Shown in pieces: positions 44,208 through 53,387 of a stretch of 64,000 bases of DNA; the first letter of the stretch is position 1; each line of letters starts with the position of its first letter. The DNA is from Gelatiniphilus marinus (GTDB taxonomy: Bacteria; Bacteroidota; Bacteroidia; Flavobacteriales; Flavobacteriaceae), in NCBI RefSeq assembly GCF_042678305.1, contig NZ_JBHUDT010000001.1. The stretch is one strand, 5' to 3'. The position numbers and the translations under genes were made by a program. Below the pieces are notes generated by a model. That model had not been told where the DNA came from and did not search any database. It was given only the letters and a program-made list of their open reading frames with translations.

Positions 44208-46007
44208 TTAGATTGATTTATTTCGTTTGCGCTCTACTTCTGTTAAAAATATTTTACGCAAACGCAGGTGTTTTGGCGTTACCTCTACATACTCATCTTT
44301 TTGTATATATTCCAACGCTTCTTCCAAACTAAACTTAATAGCGGGTACTATTTTGGCCTTGTCATCTGCTCCTGCAGACCGTACATTGCTCAGTTTTTTG
44401 GTTTTGGTTACGTTAACCGTCATATCGTCGCCTCTCGAGTTTTCTCCAATAACTTGACCTTCATAAATATCTTCTCCAGGGTCTATAAAAAACTTGCCTC
44501 TATCCTGCAGCTTATCTATAGAATACGGAATGGCCTGTCCTGTTTCCATAGAGACCAAACTACCATTTTGGCGCTCTGGGATACCACCTTTTAAGGGTTG
44601 GTATTCTTTAAATCGGTGTGCCATAATAGCTTCTCCTGCCGTAGCGGTTAACAATTGGTTACGCAAGCCAATAATACCCCTCGAGGGCACGATAAACTCA
44701 CAAACCATCCGGTCGCCTTTGGCTTCCATACTTAGCATTTCGCCTTTACGTAGGGTAACCATCTCAATAGCTTTACCTGAAACTTCTTCGGGTAAATCAA
44801 TCGTCATTTCTTCAACTGGTTCGCATTTTACACCATCAATTTCCTTAATGATAACTTGCGGCTGCCCAATTTGAAGCTCGTAACCTTCGCGACGCATCGT
44901 TTCGATTAAAACCGAAAGGTGCAAAACACCACGGCCAAAAACCATGAATTTATCGGCACTATCGGTTTCTTCTACTCTTAGCGCCAAATTCTTTTCCAAT
45001 TCCTTGGTTAATCTTTCCTTTATGTGTCGCGATGTTACAAACTTTCCGTCTTTACCAAAGAATGGCGAATCGTTAATGGTAAACAGCATGCTCATCGTAG
45101 GCTCGTCTATGGCAATGGTTTTCAATCCTTCAGGGTTTTCCCAATCTGCTACGGTATCGCCAATTTCAAAACCTTCAAGACCAACAATGGCGCAAATATC
45201 GCCCGTTTGCACCTCATCTACCTTTTTACGGCCTACACCTTCAAAAACATGAAGTTCTTTAATCTTATTTTTCACAATAGAACCATCACGCTTTACCAAC
45301 GAAATGTTTTGCCCTACCTTTAATTCACCTCGGGTTAAACGCCCAATGGCTATTCGTCCTGTAAACGACGAAAAATCTAGTGAGGTAATTAACATTTGCG
45401 TGGTGCCTGCTTCAATTTTAAGGTTCGGTATATGTTCTACTACCATATCCAACAGAGGCTCTAGGTTATCGGTTTCGTCTTGCCAATCCTCGCTCATCCA
45501 ATTGTTTTTTGCTGAGCCGTAAACCGTAGGGAAATCCAATTGCCATTCTTCTGCCCCCAATTCAAACATTAAATCGAACACCTTTTCGTGCACCTCGTCT
45601 GGTGTACAGTTTTCTTTATCAACTTTATTGATAACAACACAGGGTTTCAAGCCCAAATCAATCGCTTTTTGCAACACAAAACGCGTTTGTGGCATGGGCC
45701 CTTCAAAGGCATCAACCAACAGCAAAACACCATCGGCCATATTTAAAACACGCTCTACTTCTCCACCAAAATCGGCGTGACCAGGTGTATCAATAATATT
45801 AATTTTTGTGTCTTTATAGATTACAGAAACGTTTTTAGAGGTAATGGTAATACCACGTTCGCGCTCTAAATCGTTGTTATCTAGAATTAAATCACCTGTG
45901 TTTTCGTTCTCTCGAAATAACTGGCAATGGTACATAATTTTATCAACCAAAGTGGTTTTACCGTGATCGACGTGCGCAATAATTGCAATGTTTTTAATGC
46001 TAACCAT
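44208..46007 (-). CDS. typA: Translational GTPase TypA/BipA
   Basis: EF-G-like ribosome-associated GTPase of 599 residues, involved in 50S biogenesis and stress adaptation. G motifs are AHVDHGKTTLVDKIMY (P-loop), GITITSK (switch I), DTPGHADFGGEVERVL (switch II) and VINKVDKE. The C-terminal domain has GEAIMAHRFKEYQPLKG and the VRSAGADDKAKIVPA region typical of BipA. I start at ATG 46007; an upstream TTG at 46037 overlaps the promoter box at 46035-46042. It is divergent from kdsA. Confidence 0.97.
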   Translation of the reverse strand: MVSIKNIAIIAHVDHGKTTLVDKIMYHCQLFRENENTGDLILDNNDLERERGITITSKNVSVIYKDTKINIIDTPGHADFGGEVERVLNMADGVLLLVDAFEGPMPQTRFVLQKAIDLGLKPCVVINKVDKENCTPDEVHEKVFDLMFELGAEEWQLDFPTVYGSAKNNWMSEDWQDETDNLEPLLDMVVEHIPNLKIEAGTTQMLITSLDFSSFTGRIAIGRLTRGELKVGQNISLVKRDGSIVKNKIKELHVFEGVGRKKVDEVQTGDICAIVGLEGFEIGDTVADWENPEGLKTIAIDEPTMSMLFTINDSPFFGKDGKFVTSRHIKERLTKELEKNLALRVEETDSADKFMVFGRGVLHLSVLIETMRREGYELQIGQPQVIIKEIDGVKCEPVEEMTIDLPEEVSGKAIEMVTLRKGEMLSMEAKGDRMVCEFIVPSRGIIGLRNQLLTATAGEAIMAHRFKEYQPLKGGIPERQNGSLVSMETGQAIPYSIDKLQDRGKFFIDPGEDIYEGQVIGENSRGDDMTVNVTKTKKLSNVRSAGADDKAKIVPAIKFSLEEALEYIQKDEYVEVTPKHLRLRKIFLTEVERKRNKSI

Positions 46008-46034
46008 AATATGTGCTCCATTTTTTTGGGCGTG

Positions 46035-46042
46035 CAAAGTTA
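46035..46042 (-). promoter_or_regulatory. -7 promoter box of typA
   Basis: Read on the minus strand this is TAACTTTG, matching TAnnTTTG, 28 bases before the chosen ATG. Confidence 0.5.
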
Positions 46043-46117
46043 ATTATAAATAATGAATAAATTATTCTATTTGATAATTGAAAAATAAAAAACCTTAAAT
46101 TTAGAATTCTGAATTAG

Positions 46118-46125
46118 TATCTTTG
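46118..46125 (+). promoter_or_regulatory. -7 promoter box of kdsA (TATCTTTG)
   Basis: Exact TAnnTTTG match. It ends at a GTG that is in frame with kdsA, so that GTG cannot be the start; the ATG at 46155 is used. A leader of about 25 bases is predicted. Confidence 0.55.
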
Positions 46126-46154
46126 TGGACTTAAAATTGCTGAAACCATTTTTT

Positions 46155-46973
46155 ATGAAACTTCTAGATATTCCGAAAATAAAACATACCAACTCAAACA
46201 ACTTCTTCCTTTTATGCGGCCCCTGTGCCATTGAAGGCGAGGATATGGCGTATAAAATTGCCGAAAAAGTTGTTAGCATAACGAACAAGTTAGAAATACC
46301 TTATATTTTCAAGGGTAGTTTTAAAAAAGCAAACAGAAGCAGAATAGATAGTTTTACTGGAATAGGAGACGAAAAAGCTTTAGAGATTCTAGCAAAAGTA
46401 TCAGAGAAATTTGACGTTCCTACGGTTACCGATATCCACGAGGTTTCTGATGCTGCAATGGCAGCGCAATATGTTGATGTGCTGCAAATTCCAGCTTTTT
46501 TGGTTCGCCAAACCGATTTGGTGGTTGCCGCCGCCAAAACAGGTAAAGTGGTGAATTTAAAAAAAGGCCAGTTTATGAGTCCGGAGGCCATGAAACACGC
46601 CGTACAAAAAGTTAAAGATACGGGCAGTAACAAAGCGTGGATAACCGATAGAGGCACCATGTTTGGCTACCAAGACATGATTGTAGATTTTCGTGGCATT
46701 CCAACCATGCGAGAGTATGCTCCCACTATTTTAGATGTCACACATTCCTTACAGCAACCCAATCAAAGTGCAGGTGTTACTGGAGGCAGACCAGATATGA
46801 TTGAAACCATCGCTAGAGCTGGTATTGTAAACCATGTGGACGGTTTGTTTATTGAAACCCACTTCGATCCCGCAAATGCTAAAAGTGATGGTGCCAATAT
46901 GTTGCATTTAGATAATTTAGAACCGTTATTAACTAACCTAGTTTCTATTAGAAAGACGGTAAATAATTTATAA
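46155..46973 (+). CDS. kdsA: 3-deoxy-8-phosphooctulonate synthase (KDO-8-P synthase)
   Basis: Condenses arabinose 5-phosphate and phosphoenolpyruvate in KDO synthesis for lipopolysaccharide. The 272-residue protein has LLCGPCAIEGED (Cys24), VRQTDLVVAAAKTGK, TDRGTMFGYQDMIVDFR, DVTHSLQQPN and FIETHFDPANAKSDGANML. The cysteine in GPCAIE plus the His, Glu and Asp in the later motifs are the ligands of metal-dependent KDO-8-P synthases, so this is the metal-dependent type (metal-independent enzymes have Asn). ATG 46155 is chosen over GTG 46125, which is inside the promoter box. It shows that this organism makes KDO-containing LPS. Confidence 0.96.
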   Translation: MKLLDIPKIKHTNSNNFFLLCGPCAIEGEDMAYKIAEKVVSITNKLEIPYIFKGSFKKANRSRIDSFTGIGDEKALEILAKVSEKFDVPTVTDIHEVSDAAMAAQYVDVLQIPAFLVRQTDLVVAAAKTGKVVNLKKGQFMSPEAMKHAVQKVKDTGSNKAWITDRGTMFGYQDMIVDFRGIPTMREYAPTILDVTHSLQQPNQSAGVTGGRPDMIETIARAGIVNHVDGLFIETHFDPANAKSDGANMLHLDNLEPLLTNLVSIRKTVNNL

Positions 46974-47014
46974 ATAGTCGTAATTTGGTTTTATAAAAAG
47001 TAAAAACTAAAATT

Positions 47015-47251
47015 ATGGTTAATAATAAACGAGGCGGAGACACTCCAATACAATGTGATTTAGAAGCTAACAAAAATTACGCGTGGTGCACCTGTGGGCA
47101 TAGTGAAAATCAACCTTTTTGCAATGGATCTCACAAAGCAGCAAAAGCAACAACACCAATAGTTTTTTCTGTTGAAGAGGCTAAAACAGTTTACCTCTGT
47201 ACCTGCAAACAAACTAAAAATCCGCCATACTGTGATGGGTCTCACCACTAG
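47015..47251 (+). CDS. Double CDGSH iron-sulfur protein
   Basis: A 78-residue protein with two CDGSH-type 2Fe-2S motifs: CTCGHSENQPFCNGSH (C25, C27, C36, H40) and CTCKQTKNPPYCDGSH (C62, C64, C73, H77). Such small MitoNEET-like proteins carry redox-active clusters; the physiological role in bacteria is uncertain. It follows kdsA by 41 bases and may share its transcript. Confidence 0.93.
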   Translation: MVNNKRGGDTPIQCDLEANKNYAWCTCGHSENQPFCNGSHKAAKATTPIVFSVEEAKTVYLCTCKQTKNPPYCDGSHH

Positions 47252-47267
47252 AATTTTGTTTTAAAAT

Positions 47268-47639
47268 TTACTTATTATAAAACGATTTTCCTTTTTGCTT
47301 TTCGGCTTCCTTTAAAATGGCTATAAAGATAGTCTCGTCTATATCTTCTAAAGAATGATAACGAAGCGATTTAACCACTTTGCGGTTCTCGCTAACCAGA
47401 TGTTCATCAAATTGTAAAAGGTATGCCGAGTGCCAAAAACCTACATCTACAAATTGCTTTTTATGGCTAGCGTTTAAGTAGCAAACAGGTGTTTTACCTA
47501 AGTAATAACAAGGCATTCGCCATTTATATTTTAATTCAGCCTCAGGAATAGTGTGCTCTATAATCACTTGAATGTGCATTAAAATAGAGCGATAGGGTTC
47601 GGGTTGATTTAATATGTAATGTTCGGCTGGATTTACCAT
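47268..47639 (-). CDS. DUF1801 (YdhG-like) protein
   Basis: A 123-residue soluble protein with the DUF1801 core IPEAELKYKWRMPCYYLGKTPVCYLNASHKK. The fold is that of small YdhG/YjhX-type proteins of unknown function, sometimes annotated as iron-chaperone-like. No operon partner is evident; it converges with the CDGSH gene with a 16-base gap. Confidence 0.88.
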   Translation of the reverse strand: MVNPAEHYILNQPEPYRSILMHIQVIIEHTIPEAELKYKWRMPCYYLGKTPVCYLNASHKKQFVDVGFWHSAYLLQFDEHLVSENRKVVKSLRYHSLEDIDETIFIAILKEAEKQKGKSFYNK

Positions 47640-47774
47640 GCTAATTTAATAATTTAAGCGAATACACTAAATAAAGTGGTCTATGTTTAGTGTAAATACT
47701 TTTATTAAAATCCGCTTTATTTTATTTAAATTTTATGGAAGTCGTGCACCTAAAAAGGCATCTGATTTGTTTTT

Positions 47775-48509
47775 TTACTTCGATTTTTTTGGTAATACTT
47801 CTTCAGGGAAGGGGAACAAAATGGTTGAGTTCTTTTCTGCCGCTATATTAGACAAGGTTTGATATAACCTTAACTTTATCGCCGATGGTGATTGGTCTAT
47901 TAATTTACCAGCTTCTAATAATTTACCTGCTGCCTGTTCTTCTGCCAAGGCCAAAATAATTCGTGCCCGTCTAGAACGTTCTGCTTCTGCCTGATTAGCC
48001 ATCATCCGTTTCATATTTTCGGGTAGCTGAATGTCTTTTATTTTTACATCAATTATATCGATACCCCAATCTTTGGTTTCAACCTCTACTATTTTTTTAA
48101 TATTATTCCCCATTTCTTCACGTTTAGACAAAATGGTATCTAACTCGACTTTTCCACAAACATCTCGTAAGGCCGCTTGCGACAATTGTGTGATGGCGAA
48201 AGTATATTCTTCTACTTCTAATACCGCCATTTCTGGATCGATAACCTTAAAAAAAACAACACCGTCAATACTACAGGGTACATTATCTTCTGTCATAACC
48301 TCCTGAGAAACTATATTAATGGTAATTACCCTAATATCGACAACCTGTATGGTTTCTACTAGAGGTATAATCCATCTAAACCCTGGCTGTAATGTTTTAA
48401 TATATTTCCCAAACCTAAATTTTAAAGCTCGTTTGTATTCAAAAATTACTCGTATTCCCGAAAGTAAGAATACGCTTAAAAATATCGCAAATAGTAATAA
48501 CAGATTCAT
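47775..48509 (-). CDS. Slipin / SPFH (band 7) membrane protein
   Basis: Stomatin-family protein of 244 residues: one N-terminal membrane segment (LLLLFAIFLSVFLLSGIRVIF) and an SPFH domain with FRFGKYIKTLQPGFRWIIPLVETIQVVDIR and the C-terminal coiled segment EAERSRRARIILALAEEQAAGKLLEAG. These proteins organise membrane microdomains. In many bacteria a NfeD-type gene neighbours the slipin; none is seen here. Confidence 0.92.
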   Translation of the reverse strand: MNLLLLFAIFLSVFLLSGIRVIFEYKRALKFRFGKYIKTLQPGFRWIIPLVETIQVVDIRVITINIVSQEVMTEDNVPCSIDGVVFFKVIDPEMAVLEVEEYTFAITQLSQAALRDVCGKVELDTILSKREEMGNNIKKIVEVETKDWGIDIIDVKIKDIQLPENMKRMMANQAEAERSRRARIILALAEEQAAGKLLEAGKLIDQSPSAIKLRLYQTLSNIAAEKNSTILFPFPEEVLPKKSK

Positions 48510-48749
48510 GACGCTTTATTTATTTTATTAAACACTATTAAGATAGTGATTTTGAATAAAAAGCGTTACGATTTAACACAAAATTATGCTATTAAAAATA
48601 GGAAAATAACAAATCTATTGTTAGTTATTTTACATCTAAACCCGATGGTATATGAGCAAAAAGGCTATTTTGTAATAACAGATTTTTATAAGGCATTACA
48701 CCTGCGACTTTATATTTCTTGTTTTAGCTATTTTTTTAAAAGAAAAATT

Positions 48750-49988
48750 TTATTCCTTACCATCAACAAAACCTTGTAAATAGGCAAATGATTTTGTGAG
48801 TTTTCCGTTTTCGGTAATTTTGGCACGTTGTAGTACACCATCGGCATCGTTGTTAAAAAATGCGGGGATGACGTGTTCTAAAAACATATCGCCAAAACCT
48901 TCGCTGGCATCTTTTGGGAGTTCGCATGGTAAATTATCTACGGCCATAACGGTAATGGCGTTTGGAGCATTAAAAGCGACTTCGCTCTCAGATTGTGCAT
49001 CGTATCCGTAAAAGGGCTCTGCAATGGTTGAGGCGCGTAATGTTGAAGCGACTGGCCCGTCGACATCGCAAGAAATATCGGCCACCAAATTAATTCTAAA
49101 ATCTGGGTGTTTGGCATCGGCTCTAGTAAATAAATAAGGCGCATTATTACCATAAAAGTGCCCGGCTATAAAAAAGTCGGTTTCTTTAGCATAAGGCATA
49201 AAGTTACTTTCGTAGCCCGTTGGGTCGTTAATAAAGGCCCACTTATCGCCTACTTTACCATCGGTTCGTTTGTTGTATTCCATAACATCGACCATACAAT
49301 ACACGGGCTCGGTAAATTGCGAGGTTAAATACATGGCATCTGTAACTTGTTTTATTTGCAGATGGTCTAGTATTTCTTTGGCGCCATAGGCCACTTTTCC
49401 GGATCCGGACAGTAGTATTTTTATGTTTGGCAGCGTGATTTTGTCTAATTCTGCTTTCACGGCATTTAAATCAGCTAGGGTTTCTACCTTAGGTAAGTTA
49501 AATAAATTATCGCGCAAACCCAAAGCACGAAAACCATTGTAAGCGCCCACTAAACCGGCGTAACGCCCAAAACCTATTAACCTAAAGCCTTCTTTATTAA
49601 CTATGGTTTCGTGATCGTAAAGTGTGATGTTCTTATCTAATATTGCACGTAATAAATCACGGTTATAAGGCTGTTTTTTTATGGTGTGCGAAAAGAAAAA
49701 ATAGCTTTTGTTAGGCACTAAATTTTCGATAGGCACTTCTTTAACACCAATTAAAACGTCACAATCGGACACATCGTTAGTCACTTCAAACCCTTGATCT
49801 TGATACTGCTTGTCTGTAAACACCCGAATAGTTGAGGACTCTACTTTATAAGTCGCGTTTGGATAGTTTAATTGCGTTTCTTTTAATTTTTCTGGTGAAA
49901 ACACGACACGTCTGTCTGGTGGGGTTTTCCGTTCTTTGATTAAGGCGAATGTTGTGCGCATGGATTTTATAATTTGGGCTAATTTCAT
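48750..49988 (-). CDS. Saccharopine dehydrogenase-like NAD-dependent oxidoreductase
   Basis: A 412-residue AlaDH/PNT-type dehydrogenase close to yeast saccharopine dehydrogenase (Lys1): IKERKTPPDRRVVFSPE at the N-terminus, SHTIKKQPYN, the FGRYAGLVGAYNGFRALG segment, and a Rossmann loop ILLSGSGKVAYGAKEIL near residue 175. In Lys1 this family makes lysine from saccharopine; alanine dehydrogenase activity is the alternative. No other lysine-pathway gene adjoins it. The ATG at 49988 gives the standard beginning; a TTG at 50009 is the in-frame upstream option. Confidence 0.82.
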   Translation of the reverse strand: MKLAQIIKSMRTTFALIKERKTPPDRRVVFSPEKLKETQLNYPNATYKVESSTIRVFTDKQYQDQGFEVTNDVSDCDVLIGVKEVPIENLVPNKSYFFFSHTIKKQPYNRDLLRAILDKNITLYDHETIVNKEGFRLIGFGRYAGLVGAYNGFRALGLRDNLFNLPKVETLADLNAVKAELDKITLPNIKILLSGSGKVAYGAKEILDHLQIKQVTDAMYLTSQFTEPVYCMVDVMEYNKRTDGKVGDKWAFINDPTGYESNFMPYAKETDFFIAGHFYGNNAPYLFTRADAKHPDFRINLVADISCDVDGPVASTLRASTIAEPFYGYDAQSESEVAFNAPNAITVMAVDNLPCELPKDASEGFGDMFLEHVIPAFFNNDADGVLQRAKITENGKLTKSFAYLQGFVDGKE

Positions 49989-50050
49989 GATTTTTTTATA
50001 ATCTGACAACTTATTTTTTTGGTATAGTTTTTGTAAATGGTAGTCTGGGT

Positions 50051-50084
50051 TTTGCTTCGTTATTGAATTTTTTTGGTATCTTTG
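50051..50084 (+). promoter_or_regulatory. Promoter before structured RNA copy 2
   Basis: TTTG at 50051-50054 and TATCTTTG at 50077-50084 (exact TAnnTTTG) lie 22 bases apart. Transcription would start near 50090, just at the conserved GCCCGCG block of the RNA candidate, supporting it as a real transcript and possibly the start of the ssrA transcript. Confidence 0.55.
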
Positions 50085-50200
50085 CTGCCCGCGTTAGGGA
50101 TTGAGGCATTTGTTGAAGCTCTTTTTTGTTTTTCTCAAAAAAAGCGACTGCCGAAAGCCCGACCCAGTTTTGCCACTAAAAGCAAAAGTGGGTAACGCCC
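50085..50200 (+). ncRNA. Putative structured RNA, copy 2, upstream of ssrA
   Basis: Conserved with the element at 24134-24288: GCCCGCGTTAGGGATTG at the 5' end and GAAAGCCCGACCC plus TAACGCCC at the 3' end. The outer stem is GCGTTA (50091-50096) with TAACGC (50193-50198); the other copy has GCGCTA with TAGCGC, which is a compensatory change. Inner stems are CTTTTTTG (50121-50128) with CAAAAAAAG (50136-50144) and CCACT with AGTGG (about 50173-50192). A promoter lies directly upstream and a T-run follows at about 50213. It may be a separate small RNA or an ssrA leader. I cannot match it to a named family with certainty. Confidence 0.55.
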
Positions 50201-50253
50201 AAAAACCTATGCTTTTTTTGATTAAAACGCATTTAAAAAAAACAATTAATTAA

Positions 50254-50648
50254 GGGGTCGACTGGTTTTGACAGCGAGATTAATTGAACGGTAAGCACGT
50301 CGTGTAATGGCATTGAAACACGTTAAAGGCTAGACCAAATTTTAAACGGCGAGAATAACTACGCTTTAGCTGCATAATCTGAATTATAGTAAGATTGGCC
50401 TAGGTACACCAGGTGTACAAGCTTTATGTCTCCGGAAAGCCTTGATTGACGGCGTTCCATTTTGAGGCATCGTAAATGTCAATATAGATGAGGTAGTGCT
50501 TTGATGCCTTTTCGAAATTAAAGAAGCTAAGCTAAAAGTGGGTTGTCTTTAACCAGCTTCTAGTCGAAAACCCAAGAAAAGAATAAACGTGTAGAAAGCT
50601 CTTTGGTTACTTGTTTGGACGAGAGTTCGATTCTCTCCGACTCCACTA
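50254..50648 (+). ncRNA. ssrA: Transfer-messenger RNA
   Basis: The tmRNA rescues stalled ribosomes. The 5' end GGGGTCGACTGGTTTTGACAG and 3' end CGATTCTCTCCGACTCCA are the tRNA-like halves; GGGGTCG pairs with CGACTCC. The tag frame starts with GGC at 50348 and reads GENNYALAA followed by TAA at 50375-50377. The 3' end is ACTA instead of ACCA, so the CCA end must be completed by the tRNA nucleotidyltransferase. A strong terminator follows. Confidence 0.95.
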
Positions 50649-50684
50649 AAAACCCTTGTAAATACCAATGTTTACAAGGGTTTT
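50649..50684 (+). terminator. Terminator of ssrA
   Basis: A perfect 14-bp stem (AAAACCCTTGTAAA and TTTACAAGGGTTTT) with an eight-base loop, ending in T's; because it is symmetrical it can also terminate the minus-strand GH5 gene. Confidence 0.85.
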
Positions 50685-50690
50685 ATATGA

Positions 50691-52289
50691 TTAGTTGAAA
50701 TAAAGAATAATATTTCTTTGCGAAGGGTTTTCTAAAGATGGAATGATAAGCCATCCCGAATCACCATCAGTCATTGTTTTAATATCCAAATTTGGAATTT
50801 GCTCTTTTGATTCTTGAGATAATATTGAAAGCTGGGGCACAAAAATTATTGTGGGATTTTGATTATTTTTATCTTCTTCCCAATGCATTTCAAAAGATTT
50901 TTCATCGAAATTGTTTTTATATTTAAGCAAGGCACCGTTAACAGCAACCGGATAAGATCGCACCAAAACCTCATTAAAATATCGCAAATTTCCAGTTCCG
51001 GGGTCATAGGACCAATACGCATTTCCAAAAAGGTGCTTTTCAATAAGCGATATGGCATTTTTTGCCACAGGAATCACACTTTCTGAATTGCCGTAAAACG
51101 CGCCCCACTCGCCAAGCCACACGGGCATTTGCAATTGTTCCCCTTTACTTTTTATTTGATCGTAAATATAAGCCACCCGCTCGTTAGAGGCGTTTGCCAC
51201 GGCATCGGTATCGGTTACCAAATCATAACCATGTGGTGCATACGCTACCAAGGGATCTGGTGATCCATCAGCCAAGGTTGTTCTTTCAATACTACTTGCC
51301 ACACCTGTATTGCTGTAGTAACTGTGCTCTAAAAACAGGATGTGTTTTGTATCTACTTCCCGTATTGCCGCACTTACCTTTTGATACATTTTCTGCAAAT
51401 GGTTAACCTCAAATTGCCTGTTAAGCTCAAACAATTGGCTAAACACAAAATGATAATTTTCCTTGTTTGATAGAATTTTTAAAGCCTCCATTCTACCTTT
51501 TTCATCGCTCCACATGCCTCCCAGTTGCTTATCGGTAAGTACTTCGCCCGTTAATTTATAGTGCAGCTGCCCATAGGCCGAAAGCAAAACCATGGTGGAT
51601 TGCAATCCAGATGAACCTGGAAAAGGTTCATTCATAATGTCGTAACCAATTACCGTAGTGTTATCGGCATACCGTTTGGCAATGTGTTTCCAAAGGGCGG
51701 CATAACGGTCTTGAATTCCAATACCGTCTAAAGCGGGTTTGTTTTTCCAAAAATTATCAAATGCTGTTTGAACGGCTTCACTTAGCATATAAGCATCGCT
51801 CCAAATGGCACCTTCAGTATGTGGTTTACTTTCATCTAAAGTAGCCCATTCCGGAGCGCCATCGCTATATTTTACGCTGAAAAGATCTTGGTGCATATCC
51901 AGAACCACAAAAATATTGTTCTGTTCTGCCCATTTGATTCGTTTATCAATTTCTTTTAGATAGGCTTCGTTGTAAACACCGGGCTCGGGCTCTAAGCCAT
52001 CCCAAATTATGAGAAATCGAATGCAATTAACGCCCCATTTCTTTAAGTTTTCATACAACTCCGGACCGCTCTGAAAAATGTAGCCTTCCGCTTTATTCTT
52101 ACTACCAATGTTAATTCCATTAAGAATGATTTCCCTCCCCTCTCCATCAACAAACTTATCGCCTTTAATGGTTATGGTTTCTGGTAATATGGTTTTTGGT
52201 GTTGCGTTTTCTTCACAAGACACAAATAAATTCATGGTTAAAATAGCTATAAACACATAACTGAAAAGCGTTATTTTTCTAATTTTCAT
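50691..52289 (-). CDS. GH5 endoglycoceramidase-like lipoprotein
   Basis: Glycoside hydrolase family 5 enzyme of 532 residues, with a lipoprotein signal (IAILTMNLFVSC, Cys25). Catalytic residues are Glu221 in GYDIMNEPFPG and Glu394 in WLGEWGAFYG; the VVLDMHQDLFSVKYSDGAPEWA segment near residue 129 is typical of endoglycosylceramidases, which cut the glycan from glycosphingolipids. It is the last gene of a minus-strand utilisation locus that also holds a GH95 fucosidase. The endoglycoceramidase assignment is by motif; a general endo-glycosidase is the alternative. Confidence 0.82.
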   Translation of the reverse strand: MKIRKITLFSYVFIAILTMNLFVSCEENATPKTILPETITIKGDKFVDGEGREIILNGINIGSKNKAEGYIFQSGPELYENLKKWGVNCIRFLIIWDGLEPEPGVYNEAYLKEIDKRIKWAEQNNIFVVLDMHQDLFSVKYSDGAPEWATLDESKPHTEGAIWSDAYMLSEAVQTAFDNFWKNKPALDGIGIQDRYAALWKHIAKRYADNTTVIGYDIMNEPFPGSSGLQSTMVLLSAYGQLHYKLTGEVLTDKQLGGMWSDEKGRMEALKILSNKENYHFVFSQLFELNRQFEVNHLQKMYQKVSAAIREVDTKHILFLEHSYYSNTGVASSIERTTLADGSPDPLVAYAPHGYDLVTDTDAVANASNERVAYIYDQIKSKGEQLQMPVWLGEWGAFYGNSESVIPVAKNAISLIEKHLFGNAYWSYDPGTGNLRYFNEVLVRSYPVAVNGALLKYKNNFDEKSFEMHWEEDKNNQNPTIIFVPQLSILSQESKEQIPNLDIKTMTDGDSGWLIIPSLENPSQRNIILYFN

Positions 52290-52304
52290 ATCTAATTTAT
52301 TTTT

Positions 52305-52463
52305 CTAATTGTTATTGGAATCGAACAGGGTTGTAATCTCTACCGCATTTATATCTATAGAACTAGAAACAGAAACGTTTTTATTCCCCATATTACAAGA
52401 AACAAAAATGAATAAAAACAGAAGTCTTGTTAAAAATTGAAATTTAGTTTTTAGATGTCCCAT
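52305..52463 (-). CDS. Short lipoprotein or remnant
   Basis: A 52-residue open frame with a lipoprotein signal (LTRLLFLFIFVSC) followed by 30 polar residues and no recognisable domain. It sits between the GH5 gene and the broken phosphatase gene. It may be the leftover N-terminus of a larger exported protein, since the surrounding locus has several damaged genes. I could not assign a family. The ATG at 52463 is chosen over an upstream in-frame start because it gives a normal signal peptide. Confidence 0.35.
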   Translation of the reverse strand: MGHLKTKFQFLTRLLFLFIFVSCNMGNKNVSVSSSIDINAVEITTLFDSNNN

Positions 52464-52496
52464 GTTTATTTTTATTGAACTTTCTAAATACAAGAG

Positions 52497-53368
52497 TTAC
52501 TGTTTCAATCCAGTTACGGTGCCATCCAGATTCCATTCGTCTTTTAAATCAATGTTTAAATGTTTTAGAGCCGTTACCGCCACATCAATAACATAAACTT
52601 GTTTTTTAATTTCGCCTTTCTCAACATCTTTTCCCGAAGCTATATAAAATATGGTAGTGTGCTCCGGAATGGCCTTTCCGTGATTTGTGCCACTTCCACC
52701 ATGATCTGTTGATACTAAAATGAGCCAGTTTTCATTAGCGTAATTTTTTCGTTTTTGAAGCGCTTTGACTATTCTACCTATTTTTTTATCGGTTTTTTCA
52801 ATAGACTCAATATATTTCACATTGTCAGGCGCGTACCCATATTTATGACCCGCATGATCTACATTATCCAAATGCACAAACATCACATCAACATCTTCTT
52901 TTTTAAGTGTTTTTACGACACTTTTGGTTACCAAACCATCTGTTAGTTTATGTTTAGCAACTGTGGCATCATTGTCTTGAAGAATTTTATGAACTGGTGA
53001 CCAGTTAGCTATGGAATAGGTACGTAAATCCGGTTGCTGCCGCTTTGCCAAATTAAAAAAATGGGGATATACTTTAATGTTTGGGTTTAAATATTGATTG
53101 CCCATTACTTATGCTTATCCTTCCAAACCCCGGTAAGCATACCGGTCCAACAAACACCGCTCCAACTTAAATCATCGGTTTTTGCTTTAAATGAATACGC
53201 TCCGTTTTTCCACAAATTATCTAAATGAGGTGTTTTGGCAGCCAACAAAGCATCCGGACGGCAACCATCAATTCCTAAAATAAGGACTTTGTTTTGTGCT
53301 TTAATTTCGGAGAACGAAAACACGATGGTTAATGCCAATAAAACGTAATATTTTAATTCTACTTTCAT
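52497..53368 (-). pseudogene. Frameshifted alkaline-phosphatase/nucleotide pyrophosphatase-type gene
   Basis: Exported enzyme of the type I phosphodiesterase/nucleotide pyrophosphatase (alkaline phosphatase superfamily) split in two frames. The N-terminal part (53368 to 53105) has a signal peptide and the metal site ILGIDGCRPDAL, ending KDKHK; the second part (53105 down to 52497) continues with VMGNQYLNPNIKVYPHFF, NVDHAGHKYGY and STDHGGSGTNHG. Adding one base near 53106-53110, within an A-run on the coding strand, rejoins them as DKHKVMGNQ into an about 290-residue protein. This is consistent with a one-base deletion, or with a sequencing error. Confidence 0.8.
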
Positions 53369-53387
53369 AGATCTTGTGATTATTTTT

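Noticed and set aside
44494..45522. Several plus-strand open frames of 70-126 codons opposite typA
   Set aside because: All are antisense shadows of typA, with no start signals or known motifs.
46125..46154. GTG start ten codons upstream for kdsA
   Set aside because: It is the last base region of the promoter box; the ATG at 46155 gives the standard KdsA beginning.
48546..48779. A 77-codon plus-strand frame between the slipin and dehydrogenase genes
   Set aside because: Random-looking composition, overlaps the end of the dehydrogenase gene and shows no family motif or promoter.
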